A stretch of 64,000 bases of DNA. Source: Azorinus chamasolen. Lineage: Eukaryota; Mollusca; Bivalvia; Cardiida; Solecurtidae. Location: NCBI GenBank assembly GCA_963576725.1, contig OY755236.1, positions 63,338,636-63,402,635 of the forward strand, written 5' to 3'. Below are positions 22,047-32,665 of the stretch, one piece after another; position 1 is the first letter of the stretch, and every line of letters starts with the position of its first letter. The notes under the pieces were generated by a model. It had not been told where the DNA came from. It did no database searches and saw only the letters and a program-made list of their open reading frames with translations. Both the position numbers and the translations under genes were made by a program.

Positions 22047-22131
22047 AGATGGATAGCATGGTCTCGGGAAAGCAACTTGTTGAACCACCTTCAATTATAT
22101 GAAAATTCATAAAAATGCACATTTATTTTAG

Positions 22132-22326
22132 GGCTTGAATATGGCAATGGAAACACATGGACATTAAATGGTGAACCAGCAGATATTGAGACAATTTCCA
22201 ACTGGGCATATTATCAGCCAGATGTCAACAATGGTCAGTGTTCTGTGTTGAATCAGGATGGACTTGCCATGGATGACTGTAATCTTAAAAATCAATTTGT
22301 CTGCTACTATCCAGCCTGTGTACAAG
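22132..22326 (+). CDS. Exon 4: C-type lectin domain, C-terminal part
   Basis: A TTTATTTTAG acceptor and GTAAGT donor bound 195 bases. Residues 103-167 contain the most diagnostic CTLD features: W-T-L-N-G-E-P (112-118), NWAYYQPDVN (126-135), then GQC, DDC and FVC. Cys139-Cys152 and Cys70-Cys160 complete the disulfides. QPD at 131-133 sits where EPN or QPD sets sugar preference (QPD is usually galactose-type). The usual WND calcium motif before Cys152 is replaced by LAM, so calcium-dependent sugar binding is doubtful. The last cysteine of the exon, Cys165, is the first of the following LDLa repeat. A Family C MITE starts 46 bases after the donor. Confidence 0.93.
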
Positions 22327-22372
22327 GTAAGTTGTAGGGACGTCATCATTGGAAATGATATCAATACTAGTA

Positions 22373-22576
22373 GAGTAAAACCTCTCTATAACGGCAACTG
22401 AATTATATTAATTAGTTGGTAATTAGGGCAGGTGGTTGCTTAAAACAAGGTGAAAGTAAAACAGAACGCTCCTTTAGGAGCGTTCTGTTTTACTTTCACC
22501 ATGCTTTAAGCAGCCACCTGCCTTTAACATAAAATACTTGATGTAATTTAGTGGCTGTTATAGAGAGGTTTTACTG
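22373..22576. repeat. Family C MITE, 46 bases after exon 4
   Basis: GAGTAAAACCTCTCTATAAC to TATAGAGAGGTTTTACTG. The hairpin is nearly perfect: GGCAGGTGGTTGCTTAAAAC, tip GCTCCTTTAGGAGC. Confidence 0.9.
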
Positions 22577-22649
22577 TATATCATTGGAACTTGTCAGTCC
22601 ATATGATAACAATTTTGATAGGAATTGTCTGTTTAAAATTATCTAATTA

Positions 22650-22856
22650 CTGTGAACACTGGATTATTCGAACACTCAAATAGTTACCACTACTGATCTT
22701 TAACACCGGTGGCTGCTTGATGTAGGGTGAAAGTCATGCAGAAAGCTCCTGGAGGAGTTTTCTGCATGACTTTCACCCTGCATTAAGCAACCATATGTCT
22801 ACAAAGACATAAATTCTTCATTACTAAAATTTTGTAGTATCAAGTTTTTACTGTAT
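22650..22856. repeat. Family C MITE, diverged ends
   Basis: Hairpin GGTGGCTGCTTGATGTAGGG with complement and tip CTCCTGGAGGAG. The right end is AGTTTTTACTGTA. Confidence 0.75.
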
Positions 22857-22904
22857 TTTACTCAATGCATCCTAGCCTCGGATTTTCTGTCCTTTATGAA
22901 CTAT

Positions 22905-22980
22905 GCAAACAGTTTGGATCTCAGATCAGGCTCCATGTTTTGTGGGGCCTTAACTAGATAAAAACTGTTTGCATAGATCA
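22905..22980. repeat. Family E hairpin
   Basis: ATGCAAACAGTTTGGATC at the left and AAAACTGTTTGCAT at the right form a stem of about 15 bp with a long loop. Confidence 0.6.
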
Positions 22981-23229
22981 TAAATGGCAGGAGAATAAGC
23001 TGCTAGCATGCAAAGAATTAAAGTACATGTAATAAGAAACGTGGGGCTTGATCTGAGATCCAAAATGTTTGTCACTCAGGTTGTACTTCGGCCAAAAGAA
23101 GATCATAGAGGAAATAAAGTTGTGAAAATGTTGCAAAAAAGTTGAAAAAAAATGTTGCAAACGACAATTGATCAGATGACAATTAAGCAGATGCATGTAA
23201 GAAAATAATAATTACATTAATTCTTTATA

Positions 23230-23400
23230 AGGGCCATGACCACAGGAATACTGGGCCATGGCAGAAACTGTAAAATCATATCTATGTTATTTCTTAAGCA
23301 AACAGAACAGACTGTGATCAGATGGCTCCTATACAGCTCCCATAGGAGCCATCTGACCAGGGTCTGCTTTGTTTGCATTTGGAAAGATATAAATTCAGCT
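23230..23400. repeat. Family A MITE, partial
   Basis: GCAAACAGAACAGACTGTG with GGAGCCATCTGACCAGGG; a duplicated tip gives two CTCC/GGAG pairs. Confidence 0.65.
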
Positions 23401-23508
23401 ATTGCCAAACACTTATGTTTACATAATATGCTATTATGAAAAAATAAACTTTACTATTCATGATGTCATTACTTCTTACATGATTGAATACTCATGCAGT
23501 AATGAGTT

Positions 23509-23764
23509 TTAAGTTCCTTCTCTTGCTGAATTTTAAAATACATTTCTCCTTCTTTACCCATGTCCTGTTGTATAATTACATAATTATATCTTCACTGTGT
23601 ACACGTATTTTGCTGTGCAATCACTGCTGTGGAGTGCACTGGTTGCACAATCAACTTGTAAATAGTGCAGACCCTGATGAGACAGCTCCTGCAGGAGCTG
23701 TCTCATCTGGGTCTTCACTATTTACAGGTAGGTATATTGACGCGAATAGCAAGCGAAGGGTTAA
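23509..23764. repeat. Family D MITE
   Basis: TTAAGTTCCTTCTCTTGCTG to AGCGAAGGGTTAA. The hairpin has arms GTAAATAGTGCAGACCC and GGGTCTTCACTATTTAC, tip GCTCCTGCAGGAGC. Confidence 0.88.
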
Positions 23765-24039
23765 AACAGGGTTACTGTGTTGGAAAAAGAGGTACTTGGA
23801 CATTACAAAATTTATAGTGATTGTCAACAAAGTTAGGATGGCTGCATGTTGTTGTGGTCTCTATAGTTTGTCACCACAATAGAACATATTTTGACTACAA
23901 ATACTGAAACAAACGAAGATCCTATAGGAAATGCATTAATCCGGTGGTCAGTTTTTCGTTAAACGCAGAGTGAACATTTTCTTTCTTTTGATGTCTGAAT
24001 GACTATATCATTTCCAGCTGGTAAAAATCAGTTTATCGC

Positions 24040-24110
24040 GTTCCCTCATATTGTCCCCTTTTGACCCCTCTGTAAAAGTCACACTTTGAAACCATTGTGG
24101 CGAACAAAGC
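24040..24110. repeat. Family B fragment
   Basis: CCCTCATATTGTCCCC, AAAAGTCACACTTTGAAACC. Only the outer arm remains. Confidence 0.5.
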
Positions 24111-24655
24111 AATCTGTCAACCATCATCAGTCGTTTGTTGTCCAATGTGTGTCAACAATAGTGCTTATACTCTAGAGGCCACAGTTTGACCCAATCTTCC
24201 TCAAACTTCAGGATGTTTGTCTTGATAATACATGTACCTCAATTTCAAAAGCGGGTGAGATCCAATCAAAAAGTAGGTTACTGGGTAAAATAAAGGTCAA
24301 ATCTTGTTTACACTCTAGAGGTTACACTTTTGACCGAATCTTCCTAAAACTTGCTCAGGATGTTTGTCTTGATGATAACTTGATCAAGTTTGAATATCGA
24401 TTGGCCTGGGTAAAAAAGATCACTAGGTCAAATAAAGGTAAAATCTTGTTTACTCTCTAGAGGCCGCAATTGTGTCCGAATCTTTCTCAAACTTGCTCAG
24501 AATGTGTCTTGGTGATATCTAAATCAAATTTGAATATGGGTGGGGCGGGTCAAAATCTAGGTCACTAGGTCAAATAATGGTTAAATCTTGTTTACAATCT
24601 AGACAGGCAACAATTTTTATCCAATCTTCCTGAAACTTGCTCAGGATGTTTGTCT
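24111..24655. repeat. Degenerate 145-bp tandem repeat, about 4 units
   Basis: Each unit holds CTCTAGAGGCCACA, AATCTTCCTCAAACTTGC and AGGATGTTTGTCTTGATG, and ends in AGGTCACTAGGTCAAAT-like sequence. The type is familiar from mollusc genomes; the family is unnamed here. Confidence 0.75.
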
Positions 24656-24810
24656 TGATGTCAGAAACTGACTATAATCACATCTATATCATGTCATAAG
24701 CAAACAGTGTAGATCCTGATCAGATGGCTTCTATCATTAGGAACCTTCTGATCTGGGTCTACTCTGTTTGCAAAAGCATAGAAAGGCTTATATATGGAGT
24801 AAAGGGTTAA
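24655..24810. repeat. Family A MITE, partial
   Basis: AAGCAAACAGTGTAGATCC, GATCTGGGTCTACTCTG and the end GGAGTAAAGGGTTAA. It lies about 95 bases before exon 5. Confidence 0.7.
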
Positions 24811-24906
24811 TTAGTTTGCCTACCTTGGCTGTATCATATCATTTATAATTATAGCCTTTCAAGTTATGATTTCCATGGCATTTGCATGTTTTTTATGTAC
24901 TTGTAG

Positions 24907-25008
24907 GCTACATGAGGTGTGCAAGAGAAGACAAATGCATACACAAGGAGAACTCAGTGTGCAATGGCGTAAATGACTGTGCAGACGGGTCAGATGAGAT
25001 TGATTGTG
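24907..25008 (+). CDS. Exon 5: LDL-receptor class A repeat
   Basis: A GTACTTGTAG acceptor and GTAAGT donor bound 102 bases, phase 1 in and out. Residues 168-201 carry five cysteines (172, 178, 186, 192, 201). With Cys165 from exon 4 they make the six-cysteine LDLa pattern. CNGVNDCADGSDEIDC holds the acidic calcium cage (N-x-x-x-D...D-G-S-D-E), so a calcium-stabilised fold is expected. The family binds protein or lipoprotein ligands; the partner here is unknown. An exon-sized LDLa module with phase 1 borders is typical of shuffled extracellular domains. Confidence 0.94.
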
Positions 25009-25013
25009 GTAAG

Positions 25014-25175
25014 TATGACATATATACAAGTATAATGACATATATACAAGTATAGTGACATAAATATAAATATAATGACATATATACAATTATAATGACA
25101 TATATAGAAATATAATGACATATATACAAGTAAGTGACATATATACAAGTAAGTATCATGACATATATACAGTAT
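25014..25175. repeat. About 20-bp minisatellite directly after exon 5
   Basis: About eight copies of TGACATATATACAAGTATAA, starting 6 bases after the exon 5 donor. Confidence 0.88.
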
Positions 25176-25194
25176 AAGATGATGATGGTTATTA

Positions 25195-25285
25195 ATCCCC
25201 CACCGCATAGCGGAGGGGGGTTATAGGAATGGCCTTCGTCTGTCTGTCTGTCCGTCCGTCCGTTTGTCTGTCTGTCTGTCTGTTC

Positions 25286-25316
<31 letters not shown>

Positions 25317-26584
25317 CGTAACAATTTCGTGTCCGCTCCATATCTCCTATACCCCTTGAAGGATTTTCAAGAAATTTGCCTCAAATGTTAACCAAGTTGA
25401 GACGATGTGCAGAACATATGTGGCAGATATGTCGGCTCAAGGTCAAGGTCACATTTGAAGGTCAAGGGTTTTAACCTTCAATTTCCATTGCATTTTTGTT
25501 TCCGCACCATATCTTCTAAACCCTTTGAAGGATTTTCATAAAACTTGAGTCAAATGTTAACCAAATTAAGACGATGTGCAGAACACATGTGGCAGTCATG
25601 TCGGCTCAAGTTCAAGGTCACATTTGAAGGTCAAGTGTTTAAACCTTCAGTTGCCATTACAGTTTCGTGTCCGCTCCATATCTTCTAATCCCTTTGAAGG
25701 ATTTTCATAAAACTTGAGTCAAATATTAAATGAATTGAGACGATGTGCAGAACCCATGCGGCAGTCATGTTGGCTCAAGGTCAAGGTCACATTTGAAGGT
25801 AAAGTGTTTAAACCTTCAGTTGCCATTACAGTTTCGTGTCCGCTCCATATCTTCTAAACCCTTTGAAGGAATTTCATAAAACTTGAGTCAAATATTAAAT
25901 GAATTGAGACGTTGTGCAGAACCCATGCGGCAGTGATGTTGGCTCAAGGTCAAGGTCACGTTTGAAGGTCAAGACTTAGTGTTCTAACTTTTAATTTCCG
26001 TTACATTTTCGTGTCCGCTCCATATCTTCTAAAGCCTTTGAAGGATTTTCATAAAAGTTTAGTTAAATGTTAGCTAAATTGAGACGATGTGCAGAACACA
26101 TGTGCCAGTCATGTCGGCTCAAGGTCAAGGTCACATTTGAAGATCAAGTGTTCTTACCTTCAATTTACATTATAGTTTCGTTATCTCCTATACCCCTTGA
26201 AGGATTTTCAAGAAACTTGCCTCAAATGTTAACCACGTTGAGACAATGTGCAGAACATATGTGGCAGTCATGTCGGCTCAAGGTCCAGGTCACATTTGAA
26301 GGCCAAGTGATTTAATCTTCAATTTCCATTACATTTCGTGTCTGCTCCATATCTTCTAAATCATTTGAAGGATTTTCATAAAACTTGAGTCAAATATTAA
26401 CCGAATTGAGATGATGTGCAGAACACATGTGGCAGTCATGTCGGCTCAAGGTCAAGGTCACATTTGAAAGTTGTGTTCTTACCTTCAGTTTCCATTATAT
26501 TTGTTTCCGCGTCCTATTTTCTTAACAACTGGAAGGTATCACCTTAAGGTCAATGTCTTAATTTAGGTGGCGGCGGTGGGGGAT
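25195..26584. mobile_element. Inverted-repeat-bounded composite: (GTCT)n plus 169-bp tandem units
   Basis: Perfect 12-base inverted ends ATCCCCCACCGC (25195-25206) and GCGGTGGGGGAT (26573-26584). Inside are a small GC hairpin, a GTCT/GTCC tract (25228-25318), and about seven units of 169 bp. Each unit has TGTCCGCTCCATATCT, GAGACGATGTGCAGAAC, GTCGGCTCAAGGTCAAGGTC and ACATTTGAAGGTCAA. No protein is encoded. Confidence 0.7.
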
Positions 26585-26841
26585 ATAGCTGTCCTTTGGA
26601 CTGCCTTGTTTTTATGTCGCCAACCCCTGAAAACTGAAAAGTGGCATATACTAATTACTGAGCCACACTTTTAGTACATCCATCCTTCATTCATTCCCTC
26701 CTGCCAGCTGTCCATTGATAAACTCTATAAATCTAGCATGAATGCATGGATTTTCGAAGTAGCCTGGTACAATAGTTTCACGCATCAAGATGATGTGTCT
26801 CACATAAGACTCAGTTTCATATTTCAAAGGTCAAGATCACT

Positions 26842-27007
26842 CTGAACCCTTTCCTTCATATAAATGCGTTTTCACTAATTTGCAGACAGATCAGATGGCT
26901 CCTATAGGTATACCAATACCAACAAATCCTGTTTACATATGCCATAAACGGTGCTAATTAATATGATGTCATCACTTTTCCATGAATATTAAACAGGAAA
27001 GGGTTAA
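26842..27007. repeat. Family A MITE lacking the hairpin centre
   Basis: CCCTTTCCTTCATATAAATG to CAGGAAAGGGTTAA. The arm GATCAGATGGCTCCTATAGG is cut short. Flanking 26585-27360 is low-copy mollusc-type repeat with TCAAGGTCACAC; no gene. Confidence 0.65.
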
Positions 27008-27361
27008 GGGCCAAATATCATGACGGCATTTTTGTCCACTCTTTAACTTTGACAAGAATGTATGAATTTTGAAATAACATTGCTCAAATGTTTACCCAAC
27101 AAGATGATGTGTTGTGTGCAAGGCTGAGGCTTATCTCCCAATGGTCAAGGTCACACCTTGGGGCCAAAAGTCATGACTCCCCGTTTTTGGGCCTGCCTTG
27201 TAACAGACCGACATGTGCGTATGGATTTTGGAATAACCTGACACAAATGTTCACCACATCAAGATGACATGTTGTGTGTGCAAGAGCCAGGTATTTTTGT
27301 TTGAGTAATGAACTACAGTAGTTCACCATGGCAAGTTTCTAGTCTTAATCTCGTTTTCATT

Positions 27362-27600
27362 TTACTCAGTAATTACATCTATGACAATGAGCCATACTAA
27401 TCCAGCATGCTGTCCCTCCAACTATATCTGTGACAATGAGCTGTAATAATTGGGCATGCTGTCCAAATAATCCAGTGTGCTGTCCCTCCTACTACATCTG
27501 TGACAATGAGCCATGTAATCCAGCATGCTGTCACTCCTACTACATCTGTGACAATGAATCATATAATCAAGCGTGCTGTACGTCCCTCTGACAACTCTTT
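27362..27600. repeat. Minisatellite, about 4 irregular copies of a 48-60 bp unit
   Basis: Unit with ACTACATCTGTGACAATGAG and AATCCAGCATGCTGTC. The minus-strand open frame here is a translation of the repeat. Confidence 0.8.
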
Positions 27601-27605
27601 TTCTG

Positions 27606-27820
27606 TTAACCCTATCCCTCATAGGCTATTTTTAGACCCAACCTCTTTGAAGAAATCTACCGAAAAGGAGCATTAACTAGAGAAAAGGAAAATGTTAGAA
27701 TTGTGTAGTATTGAAACCATTGTGATAAATATAGGAGCATATGCTCTATTTATCACAAAGGTTTCAAAAAGTGACTTTTACAGAGGCGTAGTAAGGCGTA
27801 TTTATGGAGGAAAGGGTTAA
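27606..27820. repeat. Family B MITE, complete
   Basis: TTAACCCTATCCCTC to GGAGGAAAGGGTTAA. The hairpin is GAAACCATTGTGATAAATA with complement and an altered tip. A 28-bp duplication (ACCATAGGTCCTGTCTTTCC) follows at 27844-27902. Confidence 0.88.
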
Positions 27821-27972
27821 TACCCGAGTCATTCATTTGCACTGACCATAGGTCCTGTCTTTCCTGTACTGGACCATAGGTCCTGTCTTTCCTGTACTGG
27901 GCCTTCTCTTTATCAACATTTAAGAGGGAACCATATGTCAGTTCATAACTTTACAGTGACAGCCCTTGTTTT

Positions 27973-28207
27973 GCCCTTTCCTTCATATAAACACATTTTC
28001 ATGTGTTTGCAAACAGAATAGACCCAGATCAGACCACTCCTATAGGAGCTGTCTGATTAGGGTCTGGCTAGGTTTACTATTGAAATTTCTTTACTTTCTA
28101 AAATGGCTATAATGTTCCACCTTCCATATGTCTTTATAACTATTTTGTCCGTGAATATTCAGTAGGTATTGAAATTTGGAATAAAAATAGAACAGGGAAA
28201 GAGTTAA
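27973..28207. repeat. Family A MITE
   Basis: CCCTTTCCTTCATATAAAC to CAGGGAAAGAGTTAA. Hairpin GACCCAGATCAGACC with GTCTGATTAGGGTC, tip CTCCTATAGGAG. 28208-28523 holds a CCCCTCCCACATGGGGGG hairpin fragment and nothing else recognised. Confidence 0.8.
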
Positions 28208-28523
28208 CAACCCTTCCCCCATTCCCCTCCCACATGGGGGGAGAGGGGTTATAAAAAATTTGTATCTGAAAAAGAATTATTATATATGCCTCTCTAACAG
28301 TTAGTAAAGCTGAATAATGTGGTTTTCTTATAGGTGTATTTGAAAAAAGAATTATCAGTACTACAAATAAAGGTGCATACCCGAATACTGAAATTGGTAT
28401 TTCTTCACCAAAGTCTATACTATGACCTCTCTTTAGAATTGTCTCAATTTTTCGAGACAATTCTAAAGAGTGGTTACGGTACAGGGTTTAGTGGAAAAAT
28501 AAAGGAGCTATTCTTGAACACGT

Positions 28524-28748
28524 TTAACCCTTTCTTCCATAGGCTATTTTTAGACCCAACCTCTTTGAATAAATCTACCGAAAAGGAGCATTAACTAGAG
28601 AAAAGGAAAATTTTAGAATTTTGTAATTTGAAACCATTGTGATAAATAGAGCATTTGCTCCTATAGAAGCAAATGATCTATTTATCACAATGGTTTCATA
28701 AAATGACTTTTACAGAAGCACAGAAAGGCGTATTTATTGAGGAAATTT
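28524..28748. repeat. Family B MITE
   Basis: TTAACCCTTTCTTCCATAGG. The hairpin GAAACCATTGTGATAAATAG with complement is nearly perfect. The right end is eroded (GAGGAAATTTATT). Confidence 0.85.
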
Positions 28749-28844
28749 ATTTATTCACGCACCTTATCTGGACCTCTGAATTATTATATATGCCTCTCCA
28801 ACAGTTAGTAAAGCTGAATAAGGCGGTTTTCCCTCTTTGATGAC

Positions 28845-29035
28845 ATTAGCAAATAGTGTAGACTCTGATCATACAACGCCATTTGATACGGCTTTGCATA
28901 TTGGTCAAAGTTGTAATTGGCATCATTCTTGATAACTTTACATCATAGTAGCAAATAGTATAGTTCCAGATCAAATGGCTCTTTCAGGAGCCATTTGATC
29001 TGAATCTCCACTGGTTTTTGCCTAGGTTAGTCTGT
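28845..29035. repeat. Family F-like hairpins, two fragments
   Basis: AGCAAATAGTGTAGACTCTG and AGCAAATAGTATAGTTCCAG; the second has tip GGCTCTTTCAGGAGCC. Confidence 0.55.
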
Positions 29036-29177
29036 CTGATTACTTTAAAAGGTAATTTGAGTAACTTATTATTGACTAAAGCAGAGCTACAGATAAAAGT
29101 GTGTGCCCAAATACTAATATCATCAGTTCTCCCACCACTCTTTAGGATTGTTCTAAAGAGTGGTCACAGTATAGGGT

Positions 29178-29428
29178 TTAACCCTTTTCTTGCTGAAATT
29201 TTAAAAAGCATTTCTCCTTCTTTACCCATGCTCTGTTGTATAATTACATATATCTTCACTGTGTACAAGTATTTCGCTGTGCAATCACTGCTATGGAGTG
29301 CACTGGTTGCACAATCAACTTGTAAATAGTGCAGACCCTGATGAGACAGCTCCTGCAGGAGCTGTCTCATCTGGGTCTTCACTATTTACAGGTAGGTATA
29401 TTGACGTGAACAGCAAGCGAAGGGTTAA
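29178..29428. repeat. Family D MITE, complete
   Basis: TTAACCCTTTTCTTGCTG to AAGCGAAGGGTTAA. Hairpin GTAAATAGTGCAGACCCTG / ATCTGGGTCTTCACTATTT, tip GCTCCTGCAGGAGC. Confidence 0.9.
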
Positions 29429-29479
29429 TTGATGGAGAAATAAAGGAGTTGTTTTTTAAAATGTTATAATTTACGCATC

Positions 29480-29610
29480 TTATCTTGAGCTCTGTATAAT
29501 ACATAAGCAAACGAGAGCAGATCATGATCAGACAGCTCCTGTAATCGCCTTATCTGGGTCTACTGACAAAAAACCCTGTTTGCAAAGACATGAAAAAGTG
29601 AGATTATCAG
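29480..29610. repeat. Family A fragment before exon 6
   Basis: AAGCAAACGAGAGCAGATC, GATCAGACAGCTCCTG, TATCTGGGTCTACTG; ends with GTTTGCAAAGACATG. Confidence 0.55.
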
Positions 29611-29642
29611 AAATTAGGATTATTTTATTCTTTATTTTCCAG

Positions 29643-29770
29643 TGTCTGAATGCCGGTACCATCTAAGACTAGGTGAAACTCCAGGGACATTTATTACACC
29701 TCGAATTGAAAGCTTCACAGACTGCACATGGGTTCTTGAGACTGATGTTGGGGGAATAGTTGCAGTAACT
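29643..29770 (+). CDS. Exon 6: CUB domain, first half
   Basis: A TTATTTTCCAG acceptor and GTAAGT donor bound 128 bases, entering phase 1 and ending in phase 0. Residues 202-244 show Cys205, then LRLGETPGTFITP, DCTWVL (Cys229, Trp231) and a valine-rich strand. This is the CUB pattern C...G.i.sP...C.W.i. The open frame runs on to 29923, but the donor at 29771 is needed to join exon 7 in frame. Confidence 0.85.
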
Positions 29771-29878
29771 GTAAGTCTTGATACCTTTTTTGTGAACCCA
29801 ACTTGTGATCAGCTTGACATAGACTTGATGATACATTGTAGATATAAATGGCAGTTACAGTGTATGTGTGTCTCTATG

Positions 29879-30121
29879 TTTAACCCTTTTCTCTCATATA
29901 AACACTTTTTCACACATTTGTAAACAGAGTAGACCCAAATCAGATGGCTCCATATATAGGAGCCATCTGATCAAGGTCTGCTCTGTTTCTTTATGAAGTA
30001 ATATAGATCTAATTCGTCACTTTCTGCCTGAGCCAAAATGTCCTGTTTCATGTCATAATAAAGACAATCTTATATGCATGGTGTCATGATTTCTTTGTTG
30101 AATGTGCAACAGGGAAAGGGA
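29879..30121. repeat. Family A MITE
   Basis: TTAACCCTTTTCTCTCATA to GCAACAGGGAAAGGGA. The hairpin is GTAAACAGAGTAGACCC with GCCATCTGATCAAGG, tip CTCCATATATAGGAG. Confidence 0.82.
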
Positions 30122-30215
30122 TATCTGTACATGCTTCTGTCCAGCTTTATATACACTCTGCATGGATAGAACTCCATTTACCAGAGTGATATGATATCTC
30201 TAGAGTTAACAATAT

Positions 30216-30455
30216 TTAACCCATTCCTTCATATAAATGCCTTTCACGCTTTCGCAAACAGAGTAGACCCAGATGAGATGGCTCTTGTAGGAGCCATCTG
30301 ATCAGGGTCTGCTCTGTTTGCTTATGAATTTATAATAGATCTGACTCTCCTTGCAGTTTCTATCAATATAAAAACCCTCTGTATTATGCCATTATAAAAA
30401 ATCAGCTTATACATTATTCATGACATTGTTATTTCATACATGAATATTCTCCCTT
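30216..30455. repeat. Family A MITE
   Basis: TTAACCCATTCCTTCATA, GCAAACAGAGTAGACCCAG, GGAGCCATCTGATCAGGG. The right end is eroded. Confidence 0.8.
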
Positions 30456-30539
30456 ATCTTCCTTTCCACTTTATTCATACCCCACCAAGATGTTGATGGG
30501 GAGCACATTGATTTTGGCCTGTCTTGTCTGACTCCCTAG

Positions 30540-30700
30540 TCTGTTTGATTGACTCAAACGTTTACCTTGGCCATAACTTTTGAACTGCTAGATATAGACT
30601 TCATACCTGGTATGTTTATTCATCTGATGAAGCTGCTTTTTGAGAGACACCATGTCAAAGTCAGTCAAATTTCAAGGTCAAAGGTAAAAGTTTTAACACA
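30540..30700. repeat. Mollusc-type interspersed repeat with AGGTCA motifs
   Basis: CCATAACTTTTGAACTGC, GAGACACCATGTCAAAG, TCAAGGTCAAAGGTAAAAG. It is related in style to the arrays at 25195 and 47700. 30701-30888 holds nothing recognised. Confidence 0.5.
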
Positions 30701-30888
30701 AAGCACCTGTTTTTATTTCCCACTGCCATTTGTTGTATATTTACAAATGATTTCATTGTACTTATCGAAAAGGAAAAGGACAATTGAAACACAGGGAAAC
30801 ACCATGAAATGATTTAATATTCATTCACAGAATTGTCAGTTATCATAAATAGCATACAAATATCAACAAAATCTCAAAAAGCGCTGAT

Positions 30889-31137
30889 TTACCCATTCCT
30901 TCATATAGACTTGTTTTCATGCATTTGCAAACAGAGAAGACCAGGATCAGATGACTGCTATAGGATCTGTCTGATCTGGGTCTGATCTATTTGCTGATGG
31001 AATTTGAAAGATCTGTTTCTTTACTTTCTAAAATGGCTACAATTTTCTATTTTCCGTATTTCATTATAATAATTTGTCCCATTAATATTCATTAGGTATT
31101 GAAATTTGGAATAAACATACAATGGGGAAAGGGTTAA
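30889..31137. repeat. Family A MITE
   Basis: TTTACCCATTCCTTCATA to AATGGGGAAAGGGTTAA. The hairpin is diverged at the tip (GACTGCTATAGGATC). A Family E-like hairpin (CTGGATCC...GGCGTCTGATCTG) lies at 31185-31250. Confidence 0.8.
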
Positions 31138-31337
31138 AACATTGAATCTCTGCATCATTATTATTTATCCTTTAAGGGCTGAATAACAGACTGGATCCAG
31201 GCCAGCCGCTAATTCACTCGGCGTCTGATCTGAGATCCAACTGGTAGTCACCAAGACGATTAGTTCCCTGAAAAGAGGGCATTTTTTTCAAAATATTGAA
31301 AAGCAGAGGACAATTTTAATCAGACTTATTCTTATTA

Positions 31338-31587
31338 TTAACCCTTCACTTGCTATTCACGTCAATATACCTTCCTGTAAATAGTGAAGACCCAGATGAG
31401 ACAGCTCCTGCAGGAGCTGTCTCATCAGGGTCTGCACTATTTACAAGTTGATAGTGCAACCAGTGCACTCCACAGCAGTGACTGCACAGCGAAATACTTG
31501 TACACAGTGAAGATATATGTAATTATACAACAGGGCATGGGTAAAGAAGGAGAAATGTATTTTAAAATTCAGCAAGAGAAGGGTTAA
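31338..31587. repeat. Family D MITE, reverse orientation, complete
   Basis: TTAACCCTTCACTTGCTATT to AGCAAGAGAAGGGTTAA. The hairpin arms are as in 29178-29428 but mirrored (GTAAATAGTGAAGACCC first). 31588-32135 holds nothing recognised apart from short GAAGGGGCAAA repeats. Confidence 0.9.
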
Positions 31588-32135
31588 CAAGTCGGACGCT
31601 GACGATTTCAAACATTTAGACACATGAAGAACAAGTGACAAAAATGAACATCCAATTTTACACATAAATATTCGGAAAACTGATCATAATCATTCCAAGT
31701 TTGTTTTTTCAGTATTTAGAATTAAATATTGTCACAGATCATAATGACATATATAATTGTATAACTAAAATATGTATACAAAAATTATGAAGGGGCAAAA
31801 TTCGACAATAGAAGGGGCTTGCAAAACGTGGAAGGGGCAAAGTTCCGTGTAGGCAATAATAGAAAGGGGCAATATTCTGCCATGCACTTTTCAAGGAAGG
31901 AGCCAAAGGCCAAAGGGGCTTTCTTCCAGTCACCACTTGGTGACATACAAAAACTCTGTATAAAAATCTTTGTGTATTATTGTATAGACTTAGTGAAGAA
32001 GAAACTTTTGGATTAAATATTGTACAAAACAATTTTGAAGTCTGTAGTGTCAGCTTTTTCCCACAAGAAATATGACACATTACATCCTGCATGTTATGCA
32101 TTTGGCATGACTAACACCCGCACATGATACAAACA

Positions 32136-32331
32136 TTAACCCTTTCAATGGAATTGTCCACCATTGTTTATTAGTAGAGTCCATCGAGTATGAAAGGGTA
32201 AAATTTGCAAGAAGATTTTGAATGACAAACAGTACAGACCCTGATCAGAGGACTCCTCTATAAGCCTTCTGATCTGGGTCTACACTGTTTGCAAATGACA
32301 GAGATCTGGGTTCCCGATTTCAAAGGGTTAA
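32136..32331. repeat. TTAA MITE related to Family A, distinct outer arms
   Basis: TTAACCCTTTCAATGG to TTTCAAAGGGTTAA. Hairpin GACAAACAGTACAGACCC with GGGTCTACACTGTTTGC, tip CTCCTCTATAAG. Confidence 0.75.
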
Positions 32332-32350
32332 TCCTTTTAATGTTTAATAT

Positions 32351-32467
32351 TTAACCCTTTCCCTCATAGACTAATTTTGGATCCAACATCTTTGAATAAA
32401 TCTACCGAAAAGGAGCATTTACTTCTACAGTGGCATCAATGGGTGTCAATATGAGGGAAAGGGTTAA
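32351..32467. repeat. Family B MITE with hairpin deleted
   Basis: TTAACCCTTTCCCTCATAG, TTTGAATAAATCTACCG, then directly TACAGTGGCATCAATGGG and GAGGGAAAGGGTTAA. The whole palindrome is missing. Confidence 0.8.
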
Positions 32468-32566
32468 AAGTGTCAATATAAGGGAAAGCTAAGTCTGTAA
32501 AAATTATCGTCTGCTTCAATTCTTAAAATAAACTTTCTCTCATTTCTTTGCAAAAATATGGTCATG

Positions 32567-32630
32567 GTGACAAACAGTTTGGATCCTGATGTATGCAGCA
32601 TCTCATCTGGATCCAAACTGTTTGCATAGG
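32567..32630. repeat. Family E hairpin before exon 7
   Basis: CAAACAGTTTGGATCCTGATG pairs with CATCTGGATCCAAACTGTTT with one T/T mismatch, around ATGCAG. It ends 36 bases before the exon 7 acceptor. Confidence 0.75.
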
Positions 32631-32665
32631 TAATCACAGTTTATACTGTTGGCTTTTTTTTTCAG

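Noticed and set aside
24908..25324. 138-codon minus-strand ORF with RTDRQTDRQTD repeats
   Set aside because: It is the translation of a GTCT/GTCC tract and a 20-bp minisatellite.
29771..29923. Extension of the exon 6 reading frame
   Set aside because: A GTAAGT donor at 29771 is followed by intron and MITE sequence; the join to exon 7 in phase 0 completes the CUB domain.
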